Shown here one piece after another: positions 13,797 through 24,764 of a DNA stretch of 64,000 bases. Below the pieces are notes generated by a model, which did no database searches, had not been told where the DNA came from, and saw nothing but the letters and a program-made list of their open reading frames with translations. Made by a program: the position numbers and the translations under genes. Source of the DNA: Atherix ibis (taxonomy: Eukaryota > Arthropoda > Insecta > Diptera > Athericidae); assembly GCA_958298945.1 (NCBI GenBank), contig OY282606.1:41243920-41307919 (forward strand). Reading direction: 5' to 3'. The stretch's first letter is position 1, and the number at the start of each line of letters is the position of its first letter.

Positions 13797-15040
13797 CAAT
13801 AAGTCCTTAGAAAATCCAAGAAATTGCGCTCGTTGTGTCAGGAAAGCTGTCAAAATTTCAGCTCGATCCATAGCGTAGGTCAATTTTTATCGTCGATTAA
13901 AGTTAACGACATTTATTTGTGCATAACAATGGAAAAAAGCGAGTTTAGGGCTGTCATCAAACATCTCCATTTGAAAGGCTTAAGCCCGAAACAAATCAAA
14001 GCTGAGTTGGATGCAGTTCATGGCACATCTGCACCTGTGTTTGCGACGGTTTACAATTGGGTTAATGAATTTAAACGTGGCCGTTCATCCACAAAAGATG
14101 AACATCGTTCAGGACGCCCAGTTGAGGTGTCTACTCCTGAAGTCATCGACAAAATCCACGATCTGATTTTGAACGATCGGCGAATTAAAGTGCGCGAATT
14201 AGTTGAGGCCACGGGCCTATCACAAGGTACAGTCGCTTCAATTTTGCATGAAAAATTGTCTGTGAAAAAAATTTCGGCAAGATGGGTGCCGCGTTTGCTC
14301 TCAGAGGAGAATAAGCGCAATCGTGTAGTGGACTCTGAGGCTATGTTGGCACTCTTCCATCGCAATCCTGCCGAATTCCTTCGTCGATATGTCACTGTGG
14401 ACGAAACTTGGATACACTACTACACTCCAGAAACGAAGAGACAGTCATCACAGTGGATTTTCAAGGGTGAACGGACTCCGAAGAAGGCAAAAACTGTGCC
14501 TTCGGCCGGCAAGGTGATAGCCACGGTCTTTTGGGATTCGCAGGGCATCATTTTTATCGACTACTTGGAAAAAGGAAAAACAATAACAGGAGCGTATTAC
14601 GCGTCGTTATTGCAACGGTTGAGCGAGGAAATCAAAGAGAAACGCCCCCATCTGAAGAAGAAAAAATTCCTCTTGCATCAGGACAATGCGCGTGTGCACA
14701 CCTGCGCTGTTTCCATGGCCAAAATTGTGGAATTGAGAATGGAATTGTTGCAGCATCCCGCTTATTCACCAGATTTGGCCCCGAGTGACTATTTTCTTTT
14801 CGCAATCTGAAGAAATGGCTTGGCGGACGACGGTTCACTTCTAACGAGGACGTCATTGCTCAAACGGATGAGTATTTTGCAGAACTTCCGAAATCCTATA
14901 TTTTGGACGGGATAAAAATTTTGGAAAAACGGTTGGGAAAGTGTATAGAGCTACAAGGAGATTATGTTGACAAATAAAAATTTTTTTTTTAAAAAACAGT
15001 TTTTTTCCATATTTTTCTAAGGACTTATTGAACGACCCTC
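13797..15040 (+). mobile_element. Mariner element, copy 1 (nearly complete)
   Basis: Inverted repeats beginning GAGGGTCGTTCAATAAGTCC flank the element. The left end is at 13797 and the right end, in reverse complement, is at 15040. They match over roughly 28 bp. A TA target duplication is not clean at these ends. The 1.24 kb length is normal for mariner. A second copy of the same family lies at 43109-44404 and is almost identical through the transposase region. Compared with that copy this one lacks about 34 bp in the 5' untranslated part. Confidence 0.88.
13929..14977 (+). pseudogene. Mariner transposase with one late frameshift (copy 1)
   Basis: Translation from the ATG at 13929 ([17 protein letters not shown]) gives the usual mariner layout: two N-terminal helix-turn-helix domains, the WVPRLL linker block, the first catalytic Asp in [16 protein letters not shown], the second in [10 protein letters not shown], and the third in [11 protein letters not shown], 34 residues after the second (DD34D). 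The open frame could be extended upstream to 13824, but that part lies in the 5' leader and is not part of the family protein. At about 14801 one base is missing relative to copy 2, which has a run of four C in TTTTCCCCAAT. Translation therefore ends at 14810 instead of about 14977. All catalytic residues precede the shift and about 55 C-terminal residues are lost. Sequence is closest to the irritans/vertumnana type. Confidence 0.9.
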
Positions 15041-15339
15041 AATCTTGAAACAGAATAGCACATATTACTATTTTTATATCCATTTAAAACTTAAAAAAAC
15101 GTATTATGCACAATTTTTTTGATGGGAAAATTCTTAAAGAATATTAAAAATTAAGAATTTTTATTTCTTTAAAATCATATTAATTTTATATTTAAATATG
15201 AAAAAAATATTTATTTATATATTAATTATTATCAAATAAAATATAAAACAAACAAAAAACTTCTTTTGCATTTTAAGACATTGACATGATGAGTTTCTTG
15301 TAATTGTACTTTTTGATATTGAAAAAATATCTTTAAAAG
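15041..15339. other. Short AT-rich spacer
   Basis: Nothing recognised between the mariner and the DD41D relic. Confidence 0.4.
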
Positions 15340-15348
15340 TTCTCCTTT

Positions 15349-15404
15349 CTGTCTAACTCATCTAGAAAGACTTCTATAGGGTTCTTTCTAGATGAGTTAG
15401 ACAG
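15349..15404. repeat. Perfect 22-bp inverted repeat (hairpin)
   Basis: The left arm 15349-15370 starts CTGTCTAACTCATC and the right arm 15383-15404 is its exact reverse complement. They are separated by 12 nt. No T-run suggests a terminator. It lies at the edge of a DD41D relic. Confidence 0.9.
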
Positions 15405-16137
15405 ACTCATCCGATCGGGTGATTGTGGTGTCCATGATATATTTTCTAAAATGACATCTTGTTTTTTTTATTTTGTAGAAAATCTACACAATTTTTAACT
15501 ATGTTAGGGATCGTCATTCTGCTGCATAACGAATTAATCGAAGTTCTTATGAAAGAGCTTTATTTTCTACAATATTAAAGTACTGCTTATTTTTCAAATT
15601 CTTTCAATTCGTACAAAGGCTCGTACTTAATCCATAGATTAAGTAAGACACGAACCATCGTCTTACTAAACGGTTTGCACTACAGCTTTTCTCCAGCACT
15701 GTGTTGCACGTAAATTCTTCTTATTGATCCAAGGGTCTGAAACTTTGACTCATTCATCTAGACATATCGTCTACATCTATATCTTGCAATTTATGCACAA
15801 AAAACTGGATTATCATATGTGGCGACAGTGAGCCCTATTATCATATTTCCTAACCAGCTGCATTTTCGAAGAATATTAGTCCGATGATGCCTCCAGCCCA
15901 AAATCCGCACCAAATAGCAAGACCTTGTGGATGCATTTGCTTTTTTTAATTACTCGTGGATTTTCAGAACCACAAATGCGATAATTTTGTCGATTAACCA
16001 TACCATCAAGATGAGCCTCATCGCTGAAGATGATTTTGTTCGAACTGTAACTGCCAAATCTTCATTATTTTTAAAATATTGCTAAACAATAAAAAGGTGC
16101 TGTTCTTTCGTGTAGTGTTCAATTTTTAATAACTTTG

Positions 16138-16192
16138 AACTGTCAGCTGTCACGACATTTTTTTTCGTTGGCAACTGTCAGCTGTCACGACA
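16138..16192. repeat. Direct repeat of 20 bp, period 35
   Basis: AACTGTCAGCTGTCACGACA occurs at 16138-16157 and again at 16173-16192. Each copy contains the internal palindrome CAGCTG. The repeats lie near the terminus of the DD41D relic, in what would be its 5' untranslated part. Confidence 0.85.
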
Positions 16193-16499
16193 AATGGCGC
16201 TAAAGTCAAATTGTTCTTCAAAATTTGGGACATCCTGTATTAAGAAGAAATAATCAAAAAAAGAATAATTTTTGGAAATAATAAGAAAGTAAAATATTTG
16301 AACTTTAATATTTAATTTTTGCTACTTAAAACGGCGAGAATTTCGTAATTGTACTTGGTCATATTACTTGAAATTAAGACTTCTTTTTTGTACTATATCC
16401 GAAAATATTAAAATATTTAAACTATCATTTAAACCAAGGAAATAGTATTAGTATTCGATTTATTAAGACTTTAACCAAGGGACTTTTGAATAACGTATT

Positions 16500-17250
16500 G
16501 TAGTTTAGATAATGTAACTGCCACAGCCAATTACGCGCTTAACCAGTTTTGGTTTCATAGATTCCGTTCCGGTATTTTCGATGTTAAAGATCAAAATGTC
16601 GATAATATCGTGTAAATGATCGAAGTAGACCGGCATATTAGCAGTTGTAGCATCGGCCAGAAGCTAAGAATCGACAGAAAAACAGTTTTAGATCATCTGC
16701 GTAAAGCTGGATTCAAATATTTAGAAGGTCGATGTTTGGGTGCCACACGAATTGACACAAAAAAACCATTTCTTAATCGGATGGTATCTGAAGATGAGAA
16801 ATGGGTCACATAAAACAATATTATGCTAAAACGATCAAATGGTAGTGAAACCAGGACTAATTGCCAGGAAGGTTTTGCTGTGCATTTAGTAGGACTGGAA
16901 AGGAATTATCTGCTTCGATATGGCAAAACTCTAAATCGGACTTATATTATCAACAATTGAACCGTTTGAAGCTAGCGATTGACCAGAAGCGACTAAAATT
17001 GGCCAACAGGAGAGGTGTTGTGTTCCATCAGGACATTTATAGTGACTAACCAAAAACTCGGGGAGCTTGGTTGGGAAGTTTTGATGCATCCACCTTATAG
17101 TCCGGACCTGGCACCAAGCGATTACCATCTTTTTTTTATCAGTGCATAACTTTTTTTGTGATAAGAAATTGGCATCAAGATAAGCTTGTGAAAATCAGTT
17201 AGTCGAGTTTTTCGTCAATAGGGACTAGGTATTATGAAGTTACTTTTAAA
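16500..17250 (+). pseudogene. Mariner transposase relic (cecropia/mellifera-like)
   Basis: The plus strand at 16616-16813 reads MIEVDRHISSCSIGQKLRID then RKTVLDHLRKAGF, the second helix-turn-helix of a cecropia/mellifera-like mariner. It jumps through a deletion to PFLNRMVSEDEKWVT, the first Asp block (VTGDEKWV in intact copies). Further on come LYYQQLNRLKLAIDQKR and GVVFHQDIYSD (second Asp), and near 17085 a shifted [19 protein letters not shown] third block. An internal deletion, several stops and frameshifts make it a pseudogene. It is a different subfamily from the mariners at 13.8, 19.0, 43.1 and 44.5 kb. Confidence 0.75.
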
Positions 17251-18360
17251 ATGGCAACAAATTATAAAATAAAACTGTTCATATTTGACCTAAATCGAAT
17301 AATACAAAACATGTTAAATAAAGTCTAGAAATAAACATAAAATAATGGATTTATTTTTCCCCAAACTATCTAGGCGGTCGCATACATTTCTCCTGCAAAG
17401 TACATTATTTTCTACAGAACAACTTATATAATAATCATAATTATTATAGTTTTTAGATAATAATTTAGTTACAATCCCTTCTGTTTTATTTATTTTGAAC
17501 TGTTTATACCATCAAATATTTAAAAGAATATTTGACCTTAGTTGGAACCAACGCCTTCACAAAATAACATTTAATTTCCAGTCGATAGTATTATTTAACT
17601 ACATATTCACATACCATAAATTTCTTCAGTTTAATTAGTTTAAATCGATTTTTTTCCAATTAAATTATAATTTTTACAATTGCATACAATATGATCAAAA
17701 TCAATGCAATTTATAAAAATCCATTCACACGTTTGAGATTGACTTGCAATCATTATTGTTATTATTGTTATTATTATTGTATTTTGTTTTTTTTTTTTAA
17801 ATATAAATAATGATATCTTAAAATAATAAAAATAATTTTGTAGAACAATTCAATATGAAACACAAATGAATGGCAATCGATTTTCATTTATTTTATTGAT
17901 AACCTCGTACATCATGAATAATAAAAAGAAAAAACCAGAGTTAAATTGATTGCCAAATATTGTGAATGACTTAATTTTAATAAGTGCTTTATTTAAATTA
18001 TTTCATATATTTTTAAATACATATATTTATTTGCTTAAGTATATAAATAAATACATATTAAAATGTGATTTTATTAAAATTCATTAATGAATTGAATACA
18101 CCTTGACTTAGAAATTTCTTATTGTCAAATCAAATCTTCATTATGTTTATTTTACTCGTACTCATTATAAAAGAAAAGCTAAATTATGAAAATTAATTTT
18201 TGTTTTTATTTTTTAACTAATTTGATTAAAAATTTCAACTTTTGTTTTATCTATGGTAAAACTTATTTATCTGTCAGCAAGACAAGCAAAATAGTTGCTT
18301 TCCATCGAGCAGACTTAACTCTTTGTTTTTGATAATTATTAATTTTTTGGTAAGTAACTT
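17251..18360. other. AT-rich DNA with an ATT-type microsatellite
   Basis: No coding content was recognised. An imperfect (ATT)n run spans about 17751-17784. The remainder is simple A/T-rich sequence. Confidence 0.5.
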
Positions 18361-18364
18361 AAAT

Positions 18365-18990
18365 AAGGCATAAAAGTAATGAGAACCTTTTTCAAAGTAG
18401 TACTCTTGTGTAGCTGAACATCTGCGGAGGCGTTAGTAAAAGTATATCAACTACTAAAAGTCCACTCTTTTTAGTAGTACTGGAAGGATTCAATTGGAAT
18501 CGCATTCAGCCGCTCTAAGATTAGTTCTGTCAATTTTATTGACAGAACTAAGATTACTTAATTTTAAGAGTTTTTTTATCTTGGAGAATAAGGCAAAGTC
18601 ACATGTACTAAAAATCAGGTGAATAAGGGAGCTGCAGAACCAAAGAAATACATTTTCCGACAAAAACTTTTTAAAGAGATGGGCGTGAAAATGAGCCAGC
18701 TTAATGGACGAGAATCCCCTTCTATACAATGTCCTAATTGCAATAACGTTTTCTTTTTGCTGAACCTTCCAAGCAACTTCAATATTAATTTACTGTATGA
18801 TCTCACAAGATTTCTCACTCGTCCCACATTTTTATCGGTTTTTGATGTTGAAGGTTGCAGTGTTGAGCTTATAAATCAAGAAAGGTGGATCAAATTTTTG
18901 AGGTACAGACAATTTTATGGGGGATTCCTGACTCTAAGAATTAACTTCGATGAGAGTTGGAAGTCTTTGATTAACCGCCAAATTTGAGTC
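18365..18990 (-). pseudogene. Old mariner-type transposase relic
   Basis: Minus-strand frames around 18700-18560 give WLIFHAHLFKKFLSENV, then VLQLPYSPDFSTCDFALFSK. These correspond to the block after the second Asp and the YSPDLAPCDFFLF third-Asp block of SETMAR-like mariner transposases. The motifs are in different frames, so the gene is broken. A plus-strand open frame of 122 codons at 18619-18987, including a CPNC string, is antisense to these motifs and is probably only a shadow. A 14-bp hairpin with a 3-nt loop sits at 18521-18551. Confidence 0.5.
18521..18551. repeat. 14-bp inverted repeat with 3-nt loop
   Basis: TTAGTTCTGTCAAT at 18521-18534 is followed, after three bases, by its exact reverse complement at 18538-18551. 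It lies inside a mariner relic. Confidence 0.85.
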
Positions 18991-19101
18991 CTTAAGTCCA
19001 TATGGGTTATGGACCCATAAATATTATATTCTAAAAAAGAGGGTCATTCAACAAGTACTTAGCCTACAAAAGAAAAACGAAAATTTTGGAAAGGTGGCAA
19101 T

Positions 19102-20162
19102 TTATTTTTCCACATAATCTCTTTCAAGCTCGATACACTTGGCCCAGCGATGCTCTAACTTTTTTAACCCGTCCAAAAAATACATTTTCTCGAGGGAAGC
19201 AAAATAGGCCTCCGTGGCGACGATGACCTCCTCATTCGACCAAAATCTCTTCCCGGCGAGTGATTTTTTCAGGTTTGGAAACAAAAAGTAGTCACAGAGG
19301 GCCAAATCTGGAGAGTACGGTGGATGGGGCAGCAATTCGTAGCGCAATTCGACCAATTTGGCCATGGCGACGGCGGAGGTGTGAGCCGGACGTTGTCGTG
19401 GTGGAACAGCACTATATTCTTTGCAAAGCGGGGCCGCTTTTTCTTCAATTCGACGTCAAATTGGCCCAATAAGTCAGCATAGTAGCGCCCCGTGATTGTT
19501 TCACCCTTCTCGAGGTAATCGATGTGGATCACACCTTGTGAATCCCAGAAAACGGTGGCCATCACCTTCCCGGCCGATCAAACAGTCTTCGCCTTCTTCG
19601 GAGCACGTTCGCCGGGTGAAGTCCACTGTTTCGACTGTTCCTTGGTGTCTGGTGTGTACCAGTGAATCCATGTTTCGTCGACGGTCACGAAACGACGCAA
19701 GAACTCCGCTGGATTGCGCTGAAACAGCGCCAAACACGTCGCCGATGTGGTCTCATGGTTGCGCTTGTTTTCCGGTGTAAGCAAACGCGGCACCCATCGC
19801 GCCAACAGCTTTCTCATGCCCAGTTCTTCGTGTAGAATATGATGCACCGTTCCTACTGCGATGCCCACAGTCTCAGCTATCTCGTGAACCTTCAATCGAC
19901 GGTCTGCCAACACGAGATCGTGGCAGACCGTCGATTGAAGGTTCACGTTTTCCTCCATAGCAACCGTTTTCGGGGCACCTGGGTGTGGCCCATCAAAAAC
20001 CGACGTGCGGCTACGAACAAACTCGTTGAACCAATTATTGACGGTCGCCATCGAAGGAGAAGAGTCACCATACACAGCATCCAAGCGATCTTTGATTTCG
20101 CTGCGCGTTTTCCCTTCCAAAAACAAGAATCTAATCACCAAACGATATTGTTCTTTTTCCAT
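19102..20162 (-). pseudogene. Mariner transposase, two frameshifts and a template-switch hairpin (copy 3)
   Basis: The start is the minus-strand ATG at 20162 (MEKEQYRLVIRFLFLEGKT). The order is as in mariners: helix-turn-helix, LARWVPRLL linker, first Asp in [17 protein letters not shown], then a frameshift near 19570. Next comes [20 protein letters not shown] and the second Asp in VLFHHDNVR, then a second frameshift near 19365, and the third Asp region [18 protein letters not shown]. It ends at 19102 with ERDYVEK. The third-Asp motif has ALCD where family members have APSD. In the second helix-turn-helix the expected sequence before HDLVLADRRLKVHE is replaced by NVNLQSTVC, caused by the inverted repeat at 19883-19947. 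Confidence 0.85.
19883..19947. repeat. Perfect 27-bp inverted repeat inside mariner copy 3
   Basis: The left arm 19883-19909 begins CGTGAACCTTCAATCG. The right arm 19921-19947 is its exact reverse complement, with an 11-nt spacer. On the transposase strand the downstream arm (19909-19883) encodes the normal ADRRLKVHE region. The upstream arm replaces the codons expected before HDLVL. Confidence 0.95.
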
Positions 20163-20338
20163 TTTTGTGCAACCGACCGACACGCTCGCTTTCAAAGGCT
20201 CTCAAAACAAAACTAATAAAAGGAATCGACTGAAACTTTGACAGTAGGCTACTAAAAGAATGTACTGCACGATGGTAAATTTCTTTTATGACAGCAGTTC
20301 CATCGGGCGGTGAGGCTAAGTACTTATTGAATGACCTT

Positions 20339-21855
20339 ATTGATAGGGTAGATCGTCGTCTATCTACAATGTTAGTAATTGCTTGTATCATCACATAAAT
20401 GCTCCAATCTTTTAAGTCATGATGTGGATTCCAGATTATTCGTTTGTCAATGTAAAGTCCTCTAACTAGCGGACTATAGTTTTTACTTGTACTGTGCTGC
20501 GGTAAGTTCATGGCTTGGTGGGACCAAAGATATTGCCCTGAGGTGTGCCAGCTTTAAAAAAGGCAATATCAAAATGATTTTGGCTTTAAAAAATTTGGAA
20601 ATTATATCCTAACAGATTACATTTAACTTTAAGATAATTGGTAGAAGGCAGAATATTCCTAAGTTTCCATATTCGTTCAAATATTTTATATATAAAACAA
20701 ATGTTTAAAAACATCTTCTACAAAATGTTTAATTTAACTTTAGATCGATTTTAGAGTTTTACCTAGTCCGATTTTTTCTCTATCAAGTCAAAAATAAAAT
20801 AAAACAGAACAAAAGTGATGAAATTATTAATTTATTTTCAATAAGGAAACTATATTGATGAGGAGATACACTCATATGTATATATATATATATATTTATA
20901 TGAAGTATTATAGCAAGTCGATTAAAAATTAAAATTATCTAAATTTCCGGTTGAAGTAGTGCAAAAATCTAACAATGTAAGATTATTCAACTAAAGATTT
21001 TCTTAATATCAAAGGTAACAAAGTATATTGCCTCTGAGTTATTTTATGAAAAATTGCAAATAAATTGTTGATAAAAAATTGACTGATCTTACAACTTCAT
21101 GGATTAATTGATACAAAAACTAATAGGAATTTGCTCAGTTTCGTTTCCACTATTATACTACGTCTACAGACTCAGGTGAATAGTTTTTAGTTATTAGAGA
21201 TTTTTTGACACTTGATGCATTTGCTTGTTACCTTGCTGACATTGAATCATTTTCGTTATATCTAACAGATCAAAACAGCACACTTTTTTAATAACAATAT
21301 TTGTTCTTTTTTATACTGCAGTTCATTACGACTGTATTTTAGCAAAGTTTTTCTTATCCGAAAATATTAAATATGATGAGCTATGGCCTTCATTTGGACA
21401 CTGTTCATTAATTTGTTAAATACAATCTTTGAGCAATAACAATTTTAGATAGATTTCACTTAATTTTTTTTCTGAAATTCAAAATGTTTTAAGTCTTCGT
21501 AGTGAGTGAATAAAAGCAAATGGAAAAAGATATTATTTTATCTTAAAAACAATTGTTGATATTTACTAAGGGTATTGTCATTTTTTATATAGTAGATCTT
21601 AATCTCAAGAAGCGGAATATTGACCTATAGAGGTTATTTTCAAATATATATTATTATGAGGCCACTTTAGTTAAACACCTAAAATTGTTTGTACATAGTA
21701 TAAATTAATTGTCCCCTATACTACACATATATGTTTTGTAATAACCACCAAAGATTGAGCTATGTCAATTCCAACATTTTGAATTCTGTCAAAAGTTGTC
21801 ATTTAGTAAATAAGGTACACCACAAAAACTATTTATTCATCAAGTTCCTTGAATT
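20339..21855. other. AT-rich DNA with a (TA)n run
   Basis: No gene recognised. (TA)n occupies about 20879-20899. The minus-strand open frame 20131-20511 partly overlaps the mariner terminus and shows no family resemblance. Confidence 0.45.
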
Positions 21856-21859
21856 TACT

Positions 21860-23650
21860 ACCCATTCGATTGTTGAAGATTTTTTCAAAAATATTACTTT
21901 TCATAAATTTTGAATTCAAAAATGTATAAAAAAGTTTGTAAAAATGTTAAACACTTTCCATATCGAATTTTGTATTCGAAATTTAAAGAAGGGAATATTT
22001 GTTAGGATCCTGAAATTGCTTACTTTTAATTTTAAATTTTTTAGAAATTTATTATTGAATAAAAAATGATATAAAAAAGTAACTAAAAATTCTAGATACG
22101 TTTTTTTAGGTTTTTTCAATTCATCATTTATGAAAGTAAATAATTTTTAAGCTTCTAGATTAACTAAATATTAGTGCCCGATTGTGCAAGATTTTTTTCA
22201 AAAATATTTTTTTCTATAAATTTTCAATTAAAAACAGATTTTAAAAAAATTATCTAAAAATTCTCCATAGTTTTTTATCTTTTTTTTTAATTTTGACAGT
22301 ATTCAAAATCTATAAATGTAATTATTTGTTAAGCTTAGCCATTTTTTTTAAATTTTAAAATAATAGAAATTTATTATTGAATAAAAAATGGTATAGAAAA
22401 AATAACTAAAAATTCTAGATACCTTTTTTTAGATTTTTTGAATTCATCATTTATGAAAGTAAATAATTGTTAAGCTTCTAGATTAACTAAATATTAGTGC
22501 CCGATTATGCAGAAATTTTTTCAAAAATATTTCTTCCTATAAATTTTCAATTAAAAACAGAACTTAAAAAAAAATATCTAAAAATTCTCCATAGTTTTTT
22601 ATCTTTTTTTTTTAATTTTGACTGTATTTAAAATCTATAAAAGAAAGTATTTGTTCAGCTTAGCCATTTTTTTTAATTTTAAAATAATAGAAATTTATTA
22701 TTGAATAAAAAATGATATAGAAAAAATAACTAAAAATTCTAGATACCTTTTTTTAGATTTTTTGAATTCATCATTTATGAAAATAAATAATTGTTAAGCT
22801 TCTAGATTAACTAAATATTAGTGCCCGATTATGAAGAAATTTTTTCAAAAATATTTCTTCCTATAAATTTTCAATTAAAAACAGAATTTTAAAAAAAATA
22901 TCTAAAAATTCTCCATAGTTTTTTATATTTTTTTTTTAATTTTGACTGTATTTAAAATCTATAAAAGAAAGTATTTGTTAAGCTTAGCCATTTTTTTTAA
23001 ATTTTCAAATAATAGAAATTTATTATTGAATAAAAAATGGTATAGAAAAAATAACTAAAAATTCTAGATACCTTTTTTTAGATTTTTTGAATTCATCATT
23101 TATGAAAGTAAATAATTGTTAAGCTTCTAGATTAACTAAATATTAGTGCCCGACTGTGCAAGATTTTTTTCAAAAATATTTAAATCTATAAATTTTCAAT
23201 TAAAAACAGAATTAAAAAAATATTTAAAAATTCTCAATAGTTTTTGTCTTCCTTTTTTAAGCTTGATAGTATTTAAAATCTATAAAAGAAAGTATTTGTT
23301 AAGCTCCTCAATATCACTAACTATAAATGGCCAATTTTTTCTAGATTTTCACAAAAATATAATACTTATTTTTGTAAATTTCGTATTAAGATTTAGCCTA
23401 ATTTTTAATATCTAAAAAAAAAAGATTTTTCAAAAAATTCATAAATTTTAAATTAAAAACAGAACAAAAAAACTATATAAAAATGTATATATATATATAT
23501 TTTTTAGAAATTTTTTTAATTTGAAATTTATGTTAAGAATTATAAATTTTAATCAATATATATTAATATCCGATAAATTCTTTTTTTTTTAAATTCTTCT
23601 ATAAATTTCAAATTTAAAAAATTATAAAAAGAGTATTCAAAAATTTAGCC
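21860..23650. repeat. Tandem array with a unit of about 324 bp
   Basis: The landmark GCCCGA recurs at 22176, 22499, 22823 and 23148, giving periods of 323, 324 and 325 bp. Within each unit the same blocks recur in order: a TTATTGAATAAAAAATG block, TTCTAGATACC, ATTCATCATTTATGAAA, TTAAGCTTCTAGATTAAC and TCTCCATAG. Two or three further units at each side (from about 21860, and up to about 23650) are recognisable but much more diverged. Units are over 80% A/T and have no shared coding frame. This looks like a small satellite-like block. Confidence 0.88.
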
Positions 23651-24760
23651 TAATTTGAGCACCTCTCTAAAATCTTTAACTAATTGTCAATATAGTTACT
23701 AAACTTTTTAAATTAACTTAAATTCATTTTTCATTACAATCAACTATCAAAATCAATCAAGTTTATAATTTTGCTAAAATATTCTTTTAAAAATAAGTGT
23801 AGTACATAATAAACCAAAATATGATATTTAAAAAAGTAAGTAAATAATTAAATAACAAAAATATTACGAGTGTTTTTATTAACAATAGTAGCAATCAATC
23901 ATTTGCGATATTAAAATACGAACATATATACCTTCACCTACAAATTGATAATATGAATATTATTTAATTCACAATAAATTTAAGTAAAAGCATACCATAT
24001 GAAAATAATGGGGAAAAAACCAATTCGAACCGAAGATCAAGATGTAAAGTCCAAAAATGTTTATAGTAGAAAAAAAATAACACAGAATACCAACCAGTCA
24101 AGTACGAGTATGGGCAAAAAAGTCGAAACCATAATCTTCACAAATCAGAAGGTTGAACAACAGTAGGTTAAGATACCAATAATAAATGTTTTTATAACAA
24201 CTGCCACCAATAATAGCCATAATTTTTCAAAGAAAAGATAACGAAACACCCGGAAATATGTTTCGATACAGTCTCAATGTCAAATATTATGGCTTTTTGA
24301 TAGTTTTCTTTATCTATACTAAGCATTTATGATAAATATTGCAATTACTAAATCGATATCGATTACCAAAGCAGTTACATCAATATTAATTGTACGAGAA
24401 ATTATTACGAACCTTCAAACAGGTATGCTTATTGAAAAAGGTGCATTTTAAAGTGCATGTGCAAATAAATGCATATTAAGAGAAATTTTACTATTCAGAG
24501 GATATTTTTCTCTGAAATTATATTTCCTAATAAAGATTTTGTTTATTAAAAAAGACAATTTTTTTTAATAGTATTTTGTATTCCCCCTAAGCATGTATAT
24601 AGACAATATTGTTGCTCAGAAATCGGAAAATGACGGATATCAAATGTTAGGATAACAAAAAAAAACCAATTATTTAGATTATATTTTGTTAGATTTATAT
24701 TCAAATTTGCTTGATCAACCAAAAAATTGGGCAGAAAATACACCGATAGGGTTTAGGTTC
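23651..24760. other. AT-rich DNA without a recognisable gene
   Basis: Nothing recognised beyond simple A/T-rich sequence. Confidence 0.4.
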
Positions 24761-24764
24761 GAAT

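Larger units (their letters stand above)
15340..16240 (-). pseudogene. DD41D-type transposase relic, 5' and 3' deleted
   Basis: On the minus strand, about 16030 downward encodes FSDEAHLDGMVNRQNYRICG, then SENPRVIKKSKCIHKV, the first catalytic region of this transposase group. Degraded blocks follow across 15900-15700. The upstream end at about 16220-16240 carries GGGACATCCTG, an inverted-repeat-like terminus (TACAGGATGTCCC when reversed). The N-terminal helix-turn-helix half is missing, and the region contains both a 20-bp direct repeat (16138-16192) and a 22-bp hairpin (15349-15404). No functional product is possible. Confidence 0.6.
19039..20338 (-). mobile_element. Mariner element, copy 3 (diverged)
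   Basis: Inverted repeats GAGGGTCATTCAACAAGTAC (19039 onward) and the reverse complement of the right end near 20338 (GGTCATTCAATAAGTACTTA) match well and resemble the termini of copies 1 and 2. Total length is about 1.3 kb. The transposase is on the minus strand. TA target sites are not obvious. The protein differs clearly from copies 1 and 2, so it is a related but older lineage. Confidence 0.85.

Noticed and set aside
13824..13928. Upstream extension of the mariner copy 1 reading frame (MRSLCQESC)
   Set aside because: Mariner transposases of this type begin MEKxEFR, which is at 13929. The extension lies in the element's untranslated leader and is disrupted in copy 2.
14051..14395. 114-codon open frame on the minus strand
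   Set aside because: It is antisense to the mariner copy 1 transposase, which has clear catalytic motifs on the plus strand. The same shadow appears at 43435-43683 in copy 2.
15349..15404. Hairpin as a transcription terminator or microRNA precursor
   Set aside because: There is no T-run, the stem is perfectly paired with a 12-nt loop, and it adjoins a decayed transposase. Similar hairpins elsewhere in the window replace coding sequence, so a mutational origin fits better.
18619..18987. 122-codon plus-strand frame with a CPNC motif
   Set aside because: The opposite strand carries recognisable transposase blocks over the same bases. A single CxxC is not enough to support a zinc protein.
20131..20511. 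126-codon minus-strand frame
   Set aside because: It runs from non-repetitive DNA through the mariner copy 3 terminus into its leader. Such a frame crossing an element boundary without motifs is not a gene.
21860..23650. CRISPR-like or regulatory repeat array
   Set aside because: Units are over 300 bp with no short conserved repeat/unique spacer alternation, and this is a eukaryotic genome. It fits a satellite-like tandem array.
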